Part shown: positions 1-11,800 of the stretch, piece by piece | How positions within the stretch are numbered: position 1 is the stretch's first letter | How the letters are laid out: the number at the start of each line of letters is the position of its first letter | Assembly: GCF_000003815.2 (NCBI RefSeq) | Contig: NC_049980.1 | Span: 29,224,600 to 29,288,599, forward strand | Source: Branchiostoma floridae | Taxonomy: Eukaryota > Chordata > Leptocardii > Amphioxiformes > Branchiostomatidae | Length of the DNA stretch: 64,000 nucleotides | Direction of reading: 5' to 3' | Notes under the pieces: model-generated | Told to the model about the DNA's origin: nothing | The model's input: the letters and a program-made list of their open reading frames with translations, nothing else | Database searches by the model: none | Made by a program: the position numbers and the translations under genes

Positions 1-1533
1 ATATAACCTCATTGACTATATATCAGGTACAGTGCAGGTTTGCTGCGTTTGGACAAACTGCAACACACTTAGTCTAATGGTGTGTTATTATGCCTGACCA
101 TTCATTTGTTAACATAAGGGCAAACCAAAAACAAAGTCTATAACAAAATTTTCATGTATCGAGACCCGTTAGAATGGAGCAGTGTAATATCTAGTGTAAA
201 ACGTAGCTAACTGAAGATTCTGGCAGGCCTGTAAAACTTGACACACTGGATACAAAACTACCGATGCCTTTTTCTACACTGTTGTAAAGATTACAAAACT
301 TACAACCTACAAGTTTCCACATGTGTATGTGCCTAGAACTAGGATGGTCTCAAATGCCTAAGGGAATTTTCTTTGTCATTGAGCCTGTAGGCTCGTTCTC
401 ATTTAAATGTCGAAATGATGTCGCCTGACTTTACGCCTTGATATGGAGCAAATTATAGACAACATTACTGGTTCCTTCACTTTTCCACAACCCCTGTAAT
501 GTTTTACAAATGATGCACAACAACATTCGTATTGGTTGATGGCTTAGAAGATTATTATAGCCACGGGTGGGATTTCACCCCCTAAAATATGACTGTCGCC
601 TGAGAAGAAACGAAGAATTCAAATAGTAGCCAAAAATGTAACAATTCAGTTCCCAGAATGATAGTTCGGTAGGTGAAACTAGCTGTCCAGGCCCTCTGAC
701 CGATCACGTCAGATCGCCTGTCACTGATCTTGGAGGCTGTGTGAGGTGGTTCATGCCTGTCGCCAGATTCTGTAACAAACGTTACCACCACGAGTACGAT
801 GGTTGACACGGTTATATTATCCACGTATAAGACTAGAAATGATCGTTTTTGTGACGCTGTACAGTTTTTCTGACTTTTTAAAGAAACAAGAAAGGGTTGT
901 TGACTGTCATTTGTATCCCACCTTGCTTAACAAAATGTTGTACAGAAATGACTGTAACAAACCTTACCATTGTTCGATGCTGTCTAAGCTTTCTTTTTGA
1001 CCTGGTGTAGAAAAGCTGCCCACTTTTTAAATGTTCCTCTGAGGGACGTTCACTTATACCTAAATGATGTAGTCAATAAGGTGAGAAATGTTGCTGTAAC
1101 TGTTATATCTTGCCCCGTTAACAAACGTTACCGGTAACGTTTGTTACATGCCCTGTAATGCATTACCAATGGGGCCGAAAATAATAAGTTCAACTTGCCA
1201 TTTTTGGTTAAAGGAGGAATTTTCCTGAACAACCACGTAGTTTTCACTGAAAATAAAGCCGATTTATTTTTCGACCAAAAAAATGCCATATTCGATATTT
1301 CAATGAGAACAAGTGTGTAACGGGCATATGAAAATAGTCTGATATACGTTTTAGTTGCCTTTAATAGCTTTGAGGCCTTAGGTTTTTGCCAGTTCGCAAA
1401 AATTGAAGTCTTCAAACATTAAAACAAGATGACTGTAGTCAATATGTTAGTGTATACATATTTCACAGTGCCTGCCATGCAAGAACATAACGTCCTTGGT
1501 CGGAATGAACTGACATTTTGAATCAAGTGTGGA

Positions 1534-2004
1534 NNNNNNNNNNNNNNNNNNNNNNNNNNNNNNNNNNNNNNNNNNNNNNNNNNNNNNNNNNNNNNNNNNN
1601 NNNNNNNNNNNNNNNNNNNNNNNNNNNNNNNNNNNNNNNNNNNNNNNNNNNNNNNNNNNNNNNNNNNNNNNNNNNNNNNNNNNNNNNNNNNNNNNNNNNN
1701 NNNNNNNNNNNNNNNNNNNNNNNNNNNNNNNNNNNNNNNNNNNNNNNNNNNNNNNNNNNNNNNNNNNNNNNNNNNNNNNNNNNNNNNNNNNNNNNNNNNN
1801 NNNNNNNNNNNNNNNNNNNNNNNNNNNNNNNNNNNNNNNNNNNNNNNNNNNNNNNNNNNNNNNNNNNNNNNNNNNNNNNNNNNNNNNNNNNNNNNNNNNN
1901 NNNNNNNNNNNNNNNNNNNNNNNNNNNNNNNNNNNNNNNNNNNNNNNNNNNNNNNNNNNNNNNNNNNNNNNNNNNNNNNNNNNNNNNNNNNNNNNNNNNN
2001 NNNN
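1534..2004. other. Assembly gap (N run)
   Basis: A run of N. Open frames drawn through it are artefacts. Confidence 0.99.
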
Positions 2005-2178
2005 GAATTGTTTTGTCTGTTGGGCTATTCTACAGCCCTTATGCCTCCATATGACTGTATGCCTTCAATGGTTTAGACTCCATGTTTTTCATAACATACT
2101 GTCTTATGTGAGTCTTCATTGATGCTATCAATTTTGCAGCAGTTGGAACACTGCTTTTCCCCACCATTTATAAAGGCT

Positions 2179-2342
2179 ACAGTAGAAGCCAGTTAATCGT
2201 ACAATGTGTTACCGCACACTTCTGTTAATTGCACGGAATCCCAAAATCCAGAACTGACGCGGTCCAGTTGGATAACTTCGCATATCACTGCACCACACGG
2301 TTAATTGGCAAATGGGGTGTGCAATTAAGCGGCTTCTACTGT
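2179..2342. mobile_element. MITE, family A copy 1 (terminal inverted repeats)
   Basis: The left end acagtagaagccagttaat is matched in inverted form by the right end attaagcggcttctactgt, enclosing about 164 bp with no coding capacity. A second copy lies at 31965-32130 in the opposite internal orientation: the internal phrase gcggtccagttggataactt reappears there as its reverse complement. Two copies with shared ends and interior support a non-autonomous DNA transposon family; I cannot name the superfamily. Confidence 0.8.
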
Positions 2343-4979
2343 ATTTCACAGTCCTTGCTTGATTTCCAATGATGTATTTGCATCTGTAAGTAGCAACGAC
2401 TATAGCTGCAGTACAGTGCACCAGTCAGAATTGCCCTGAGGATTGTGACAGACGATCACCGAAACGGGGTGAAAATAAAACAAGGGTTGTGAAATAAAAG
2501 ATCTGTATCTTATATGTCCATACAGAGCCCTTCTCATTATTGTGACCATATTAAGTTTACACGATGGTTTATGTGTGGTTTTCACTGCTATACCAAAAGT
2601 CTCCATAACTTACCTCCTCTCAGTACCCGATTTATCATGGTCCCAAACCCCCAAAAGCCGCCAATACCCTGATCTGGCTCGTCTTCTGTGTGGCCCAATA
2701 AGACAAGTAATATTTCTTCATTAAGTAGATTTTCCTTTTTCCATCAACAATAATACATACACCAGGTGCATTACCTTCAATGTAAAGAGGAAGCATGGGA
2801 GGTATTACGCCTTAGAAATGACTAAAATTCTGAGAGATTAAAACTCTGCTTTTAGTCAACCAGGTAACCCCCTATTACATCCTCTCAAATCCAATCAAAT
2901 CCTCTTTATCCTCACCTGTTGGACTGTAAAAGAAAGGATCCCATTTCCTATGTGGAAATACAAAACTTCTTCACATCTTCATTTATTATATTAATTTAGA
3001 TCTATGAGGGTAGCCATCGTAATTTTAGTAATTTTCGGCAATAAATTGTTTGATTTTTAAGGGCCTCTTAGGGCGGCCCAGGCCTCAATAACGGAAACAC
3101 TCGAGGGTTTATCATATGGCTGTTCATAGTTCCACATACCTATCACAAAGGATTACTCAATTTGGCCGACTTCGATCTTCCGACCTCAGCATAGTATGCC
3201 TGGTTTCTCATACAATCATATTTTTGAAGGTGCTCATATGTACAAATTAAAGTGAAAAAGACTGTCACAGTTCTATCAAGATAAGAGTAGCAAAATTGTG
3301 TGTCAAAGAACTTGATCAAGAAAAGTACAATATACTTGTGTTCATCCCAGAGTAGCCCTGTTCTTGACCTTTTTTTGTGGTCTTGTTTCTAGATAAATTT
3401 TCAATATGCATGACACAGTCCTGCAGCTACTTCACACGGGAGTGTTATTTTCCGATAGATATTAGTTTTAGGAAGTAATAAATGCATACGTCTTCACATT
3501 ATATGATCAAGTACCCAGTTGCTTCATGTGCCTCAAAAGCATTCAGTCTTCTACCAAACTCCCCAAGTACCCTCTAATTGAATTAATCCTATGGCTGAAT
3601 ACAATGCAAAACTTTTAGGTGAGGTAACAAAACTAATTTCAGGATCGCAAAGAAATCTCGTCTTGTTATGTGTTCTTTGCTATATTATGAGCAATTTGCC
3701 TTCTCGGTGTGCTTAGCGATCCTCATTTATTCCGAAAATATGCACGATAAACAAAGTGTCTATGCGTATAGGGAATGCATGTGTAGTGTCTGCATGGGTT
3801 TACTGAGTGTCATATTGTTTTCCAAAACACATATCGCGCAATTCATCCCAAGGTGAATTCCACAAAATTCGGCTGATTATACTATTCATTGACACATTAT
3901 CTAATTGAAAACACCACCCCCTTTTGGAGTGGAATGCCCCTTTAAACGGTGTCACATATGTGGTGCCCTGGTAACCCCCATGCAGAGCCTATTTCATTGT
4001 GTACGACATACTAGATATACGCTGTGAATTTTAGTAAGGTATCTACTAAATGACGAAAAAGAGCAAAAGATTTGTAAAAAAATGTGTGAAATCAAGGTAA
4101 TTCATTTTCAGGTATCCTTATAACCCCCATGTAGAGCCCAAATTAACATTTCCAATCAATTATGATATTTTTCACAGTTAAGTATGATTTACGAGATGAC
4201 AGGAGCAAAATCACGCGTCAGAGAACTTGACTCTCTGCTGTTTTGGCTTGAAACATGACTGAGTACACCCTTAGCAACGGCCTTAGCAACAGTTTTGCTA
4301 ACGATTCTGAAAGAAATGACGTACAAAAAGCACATATCTCCGGATTTCATTGATGGATTTCGATCATTTCAAGCTTAATATGCAGAGAAGGATAGGTACG
4401 GTAAGTCTAACTCATCAGGCAAGGCCCCATAGGTAATGTGAATAAATGAACGATATTGGAAAGTAAAGTATATATTTTTCACCAGAAAATCACCAAAAAA
4501 TATCATTTTAGGCAGTCATAATTTCGTGCTGAACCACAATATCAAAAATCAATTGATATTTTTATGATCCTCTTAGCAGGTTCTACCAGCCTGTGAATTT
4601 TTGTGGAAAAATATTGATGTTTAATTTTTTGCCCCTCCCCCTTGTTGAAGACACGAAATTTCCAGATCATTTAGGTGGTGATAGGTTTGAAGGGTGATAG
4701 CCGGTAGAAAGCTACCATACCAGAATGGCTATCACGTCAAAATATATGCCACAGGCCTTCTACTATTCAAAAATAACAAGGAGAATTTGCCACCCCGGAG
4801 GTACTGATTTTTCCTCTGGCCCACGGACTAATTAGCATAATCTTTGCGAAGGTATTAATAGAAAAAAGATCACAGTGACAGTACAAAACGTCGGCAAAAA
4901 CTGTCCCGCCCAACAACTGAAAATTGTTTGCTACAAGTTACACAAAGGAGGTTAATACCATTAAGATTAGTACAGTAAT

Positions 4980-5275
4980 ACCCATTTTGCAGACACGCCC
5001 TGGGGCCGTCACGTGACGAAAAGAACGACCGCCCTTTGGTCAGCGCCTGGCAACACCTGAAACCACTCGGGTTGGGTTCGTGCACGTTGGAACGGATGAT
5101 TGACAGACCTGCAGACGACATAACGTTGAAATGTTGTTCGTGGCTGAATATTTGCTCTCGTTTTCTTCAAACCTTCTGTAAACATTGTCTACGGCTATAT
5201 CTAGACCTACGTTTGTGAATTAGAACGCAATGGTGCTACAAATGTTACTTAATGCCAGAATTCATGTCATTTCAG
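4980..5275 (+). promoter_or_regulatory. Candidate promoter and 5' exon upstream of the hydrolase gene
   Basis: This stretch is richer in G+C than its surroundings. It carries the perfect palindrome gtcacgtgac at 5008-5017, an E-box/CLEAR-type site of the kind bound by USF/TFE-class bHLH-ZIP factors in animals. At 5230 an ATG opens a 15-codon frame that runs into a good donor (ttcag/gtaaga) at 5274/5275. This could be a leader exon spliced toward the gene at 5866, or chance. It rests on sequence features only, with no transcript support. Confidence 0.3.
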
Positions 5276-5865
5276 GTAAGACACACCTTCTACCATTTTT
5301 TTAGCTTACAAGTGAACGTTTAAACGAAAGAACTGTAACGTTAAATGACTGATACGTCAACAGCGAACTGTGGAATGTCACTAAAAGGGCTATCCACAAA
5401 CCGAACATTCTTATTCTGCAATTAAGATATTTTTTCGTGAAATGTTTACTATAACCAAAGTCCTGAAACGACTGTAATGCTTTCGTGATCCGATAATTTC
5501 ACTATCAAAGCCACGATGGTGTTTATGTATCATTTTATTGCAGTTCATCACGTTTTTAGTACAACAGAATAACGTATACGATATCGACTATGTTTTTGAT
5601 ATGTTTATTTGTCGAACTAAGTAGAGATAATCGTCACAATCCCCAACTTGCCCCACCGGTTCTCTAATCGTTTTCTTGCCGCTCGACCATTGTGAGCCTT
5701 CTTCAAACATAATAAACGGGCAAAAGTAAACCGTGACAACATTAACATGGTACAAACTGTTCTGTAGATATGTCAATCATTAATGAAGCGTCGTTATAGA
5801 AACACCCGTCATTTCCAACCCTGCACATACAGTAGCGCGGTGTTAGACTCGGTATAGCACACACC

Positions 5866-8800
5866 ATGGCAGCGGCTGCCGTAGTGAGGGACCGGCTGTA
5901 CGGGACTGTCTACGGGCAGTGTATCGGGGACGCCGTCGGGCTGCTGACCGAGTTTATGACCAGGACTCAGGCGGCACAGGTACGACGTTCTTGTATAACA
6001 CACGGCACCGCAGTAATCTCCAAGCAGGTCCTACAATGGCATAAGATAGTACCAAACTGGCCAAGGAGTGTAGTCAGCCAAGAGGTGTCCATTTCCCTGG
6101 TAGCGAAACACACTCCTAAGCCAGCTTCACTCCTTTGCCAGCTTTTCAATGCTATCTTATGCTACCGTAGGATATTGGACATAGTTGAACAAGGGGCATT
6201 TCCAACCCTAACAGAAAACCTTACAAAACTACAAGATATCAATTCAAATAGCTAACAAATTTTGTTTTCATAATAAACTATCTACAATTCTCCTATATCC
6301 AATTTCCTGCCATATTACTAGATTGCCATGCAGGATTACTAGAAGCGAACAAAGTACAAAAGTTCACGGTACGTACGAAAAATTATAAAACAACTAATGT
6401 TAGTAGAGAGAGAGGTCTAAGTTCAAACACGCAAGCTAGAGATTGAGATATAGATAAATCAATGAGCTTTTATAAAAGCCTGTACAAAAGCTCCTTGGAT
6501 AAATCAAACATATGCGGAACAAGAATCCATGAAAAATATTTGCTGATATCTAAAGCATAACTTGAAGAAAGAAACACAATATACATGTAAGGTAGTCTGG
6601 TTCATCCCTGTAGATCTATATCTATGTCGCGGTAGAGATTGCGAGTAGATTACCGTATAGAGATCCATAGAAATCGATCAATTTTTGTTATTCTTGTCAC
6701 TTTGCGTCACTGGATCGACTTGAAGTTCATGATTTACAGTTAAAATCCAAATACATTCATAAGATCAGACTCTACTAATATAGAGATTCATACCGGAACC
6801 TTTTACGGGTAGAACCGGCGATATCTATACCGTAAAATTATAATCTACTCGTAATCTCTACCGTGACATAGATTTTTATATAAATTTGTATCTACAGGGA
6901 TGAACAACAGACTAACCAGACTATATTCTACTGTGTTTCTTTTTTAAAGTTGTGCTCAGATATCTGTAAATGTTTAATTTGATATGCATGGATTCTTGTT
7001 CTGCATATTTTGGACTTCTCGAGTATAGGCAATCCCTTGCTAGATAGGTAGATAGTCCCGTAGTTATAGAGTGTTTACATGTGACGGTCCGCCTCAGCAC
7101 GTACAAGCACTGATGGCTATGTGACGTCACAGTCACCATTTTGGATGGTTAAACCTGTAAGTTGCCATGTACTTCACCTTTGACACTACACATGATGCGT
7201 ACCTGGAAATCGTGAACCTCCTAACTGTAGTCACAACTGCAAATGGGAACATGGCGGACTTAAACTAAATATTACACACTTCTACAGTATCATACCCCCC
7301 TATCCCCTCCAGGTCTACCCCCACCCCCTGGAATACCACATGAAGGTACCGGATGGACACAGGGACAACTGGACAGTCGGAGACTGGACAGACGACAGCG
7401 ATCAGATGATCCTCATCATGCAAACACTGACCAGCGCGAAGGGAAGGGTGAGCTGTCAGTCATACACAATCCGAAGACGCAGTATTTATTTACATATTAC
7501 CATTTATTCATGTATATTAGATAAACAATGGATGCCATTTCACTTCATATTGTTTTGGCAATAAGAGATGTATTTCTTGAAGCATCATTATTGACAGCAA
7601 AGTTTTCAAACAATTGTATACATACTTCACAAATTTCACGTGTCATAAGAGCATAACACTGAAGCTAAACAATCAACGCTCATCATGTTTAGATTCTTAA
7701 AATTTGTATTGATACTTGGCAACATCTCTGTATATGTGACAATACTTCTGGAACCGCATTTCTGACACTACAGCAGCAACAGCTAGCTGTAGTGTGAAGT
7801 AGAATCAGTCATTATTACCCTAACTTAAGGAAGGTGACAGACGGTCACCGAAATGTCAGCTTCTGTCAATTTCTGGTTTTAACTTAAGGTGTTTGTTATC
7901 ATAAACATTCTACAGTAGCCCCAAAGTACCGATATGAGTAACAACATGATGCCAATAAAAATGTAAAAAAAAAAATTAACTCTGCTCGTTACAGGTGGAC
8001 AAGTCCACGATTTGCCATTTTGCCCAGCGATTGTACCAGTGGACGGTAGAGGGGTTTCCCGAGCTGGGTGACAAGGGCGGCTGTGTCTTGGAGCAAACGA
8101 CTCAAAGGGTCCTGAAACAGAAGAATTTTATACAGAACCCGCATTACGTAGGTCACACAGGCTTCTTTCGTCTCAACGCGGGTAGTGCAGGTGTTGTACC
8201 AGCAGCATTTAGACCTACCTGCACCCAAAGACATTATGATATACATGTATTTGATGCACCTAACCTGTGCACTTTTAATGTTCTAATCATGAGTTGCTGA
8301 CTACGCATGCGTGTTGGGATGCATTGTGGGTAATGTGTCATTGAAGGCCCATGAGACATAAACAAAACACGCCAGTGCATGTATCAAGCATACCAAAAAG
8401 CAGTTACTCAGGCAACTGGATATGGTTTTGGAAACGGTCAGGCGTTTCAGATAGCATCCGATGTCTTTCGACAGTGTCACTGACGATAGGCATCGGACAT
8501 CGGAGGGTGTCGCAAATGTCTGACCGTTTCCAAAATCATATCCAGTTGGTTGAGTAGCTGCTTTTTTTGGCGTACATGTGTATCTTATTACCTGAATGTC
8601 TAACCTTCATCGACGTATATCAAGCGTGAGCTGTTTATAAGTTAATTGGACCTTCACTTCGAGCTAGCGCATTTGCATTTGAAACAGCGAACTGCCTTAT
8701 ACAGTGGAATCCAGCTAATTGCATTACGCCCTATCGCATAGTTCGGGGATCTGCATAGAATTCTGAAATCTCAAACCATTTCCTATTCACCCCATTATAA

Positions 8801-11800
8801 ATGTAATGGCATAATCGCATAAGCCATTATGGCATAATTCGGGGATCAGCATAAAATAATCAGCCGAAAACCCCTGTGCCACAGGCAGCCCTGCAGGTTT
8901 GGCAGAAGAGCGGCGGGACCTCAGCGCCAAACGGAGCCGTCATGAGGACCTCTATCCTCGGTGTGCAGAACTACACAGACCTGCCGACTGTCGTCAGCAA
9001 CACTCGAGCTTTCTGCCTCACCACGCATGCGGATCCAAGGTAACAAGGGACTTCGTAGTTTTGTGTGCGCATGTGCTGTGTGGTGCATCGTAACTGTCAC
9101 ATTTTTACTGTTATAACTCATGGTGCTACGTTTGTGACTGGAACCTCAACCAAACTTAAATTGTGTTGTATTATGTTGCTCTTGTGTTGAGTTGTGTTGT
9201 TTATGTGTTGTGTTGTTTATGTGTTGTGTTATTTATGTTGTGATGAGTTGTATATATTTTGCGTTTTGTTAACGCCCTATATACTTGTTTTGTTGTGTTG
9301 TCTTGTGTTGTGTTGTGTTGTGTTGTAGATTCTAGCAACTACGTATAAACTTGCACATTTCTTTGCACGGCTACTTCACTGACCACGACAAATGGAATGT
9401 GTACTTTTCTTCAAACTAGCTGATAAGGAAAGCTCGTTTTTAGCTAACATAAAAAAAAATCACGGGTCTCAGTGGCAAGTGTCACACTGGCAACACCATA
9501 TCCGTAGGTGTTTTTGGCACCTTTAGACAGATTAGCCGTAAGGCTCGGTGGGCGTCACTCCACCGTCATAACTCTAACATACATCCAACATTAACAACAT
9601 TAACAACACCAGAAAAATAGTCAAAATAAATAATACAAATGAGTGACAAGCCACAGCAAACATAGTTTAACCCTACCACGTCTACTTGGACAGGTGTGTG
9701 GCGTCTTGCGTTGCCATGACGACGGCCATCGCGCTGATGCTGCAGGGGTGGCGGGACGTGTCGGACATCGCCCGGGAGAGCTTTGAGCATGCGCAGGCGC
9801 AGCTGCCGACGGGAAGAGATGCGATGGTACGTAAAAAAAAACCATCCCCTTCCCTAGCCTGGGTACCATCCGGGTAGCACGTTTGTGAAGATTAGTCATC
9901 CAGGGTGTTTAAATATGTAGTAAATTAAGTAGGAAAATAAGTTACTACGGGATATGAATATACAATACGTCCGGGTAGTAGTTCGCTCCTATGTTAGCTT
10001 CTAACAGCAGAAAAGCGAATGTATATAGTGTATAATGAATGTCACAGCATTCAGCAAGAAGAGACTGTATATAGTGTATAGTGTGTAATGAACGCCGGAT
10101 GGTACACAGGCTGCCCATTCCCCGGCCCCCAATAAACACACACATACATGCATAGAAAGTGATACCTTTTATCGATTATAGGAAGTATGCATTCCAAACG
10201 TACATATTTTCCAGCGATGTAATAGTGTGCTGCAATTTGATACGCGTATTGTTCCTTGCCGTAAGAGAAGTCTCAATTAATTTTTGAAAAATGAAAGAAT
10301 TTCTGAATCTTGACCCTGTACTGCAATACTTATTTCATGCTATAAATGGAAGTTATGCCTTATACATAACAAATTAATTGCACTCAAATTTGCAGTGACC
10401 GTTTCATTTTGTGTACAGAGGCAAGAGCTGATGGGGTATATGCAGGTGCGTGATCTGCGCATGCTCCAACTGGACGAGAGGGACACAATTGGTTACACGT
10501 ACAAGGCGTTAGGAGCCGGGTTCTGGGCACTCAGGCAGCGGAGCTTCAGGGACACCATCGTGAAAATTGCTATGGAGGTTAGCTCGTTACTTATCATAAT
10601 CAATTTGTGGAAGGTGGAACTTGATATTGACACAGAGCAAGGGAGCTGAAACCAAGAGAAGCAATACTGATGCGCAGCGCAGACGATCTAAAAGCGAATC
10701 CAGAGAAAAATATGTGTCCTATGTAGCAGAGACTGTCATACTCTGTTTAGCCATAGCCGAAGCTGTACGGCTGACAGCAAATAGAATTTTATCATAGACG
10801 GTCAATACTCACCGAAGAAGGCCATACACTATGGGAAGGGGGTCTATTAGATTAATCAACAAAATTTCATAACGAACCTCCCACTTTCACCACAACGTAA
10901 TGAGATAGATCAGACTGCTTTTACTGTGTTCTGCTTAATTTTTTTTAGTTTAAAAAAAATGATAAGTCAGTGAGTATACTACTTCAGTACGGTTGATGAT
11001 GTTCAACTACCTTTCTGGGCTTCGTTGAGACCAGTTTTCTCAAAGATTTGAGAACATTAATGTTGCAACCTTGATGTTCAGTGCATGTTTGAACCGCAGG
11101 GAGGCAATGCTGCCACCAACACCGCTGTGGCCGGTGCGCTGCTGGGCTGCCGGCTGGGGATGGACAAACTGCGGGGACCCTGGCTGTACGGGCTGCGGCA
11201 TAAGCACTGGCTGGACGATCAGATACAGACGTAAGACAGGAATATCTGTATACGCATACCATTAAGTTTATGATTGAACCACTTTGCTCCTTACGTTTAA
11301 AGTCGTATTTCTATCTCTTAGTGTCTATCTTCCTTATCATTTGGCTGGATGATCAGATACAAACGTGGGGCAGGAAATATCTTTCACACAAAAATCTAAC
11401 TCTTATTCTACTCCTTATTACTTCTTATGCTTTTCATTCGGTTTACGTTTGAACCGCTTTGCTTATTTCGTTTAAAATTTAATTTCTATCTCTTAGTGTT
11501 TATCATTTGCTCGCCGCTATGACTGTCTCCATGCTCTAACGCCATTCTTACTGTCTATTCATTTGGGTGTTTATCCTTTATTTCTCTTCGAATTCCTTCT
11601 TGATGACGTCAGCTATCTATCGTAAGTATTCAACGTGAAAAATACATTTATAAAGGCTGTTTTGTTTCCCAGTTTCTCTAATGGAATGAACTTGGTTTCC
11701 GGCTACGCCCCTGTCCTTGGTGCTGAACCTTCCGATGGAACTGCATTTGTTATTACCTCTGCGTAGCGTTTATCGTAATACTAAATCAAAGTAAAACATC

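Larger units (their letters stand above)
1..4980. other. Intergenic, no gene recognised
   Basis: No open frame here looks like a protein exon; the short frames are of chance length and composition. It contains an assembly gap (1534-2004), a MITE at 2179-2342, and one copy of a dispersed hairpin motif at 2445-2464. A short phrase around 'taacccccatg' recurs near 3975 and 4120. Otherwise I see nothing beyond AT-rich unique sequence. Confidence 0.6.

Noticed and set aside
1518-2122. Open frames across the first N run
   Set aside because: They consist of unknown bases and have no coding evidence. The same applies to frames over 19114-20031.
5866-6255. 129-codon frame starting at the hydrolase ATG
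   Set aside because: Only the first 38 codons are exon; the rest is intron read-through after a good donor at 5980.
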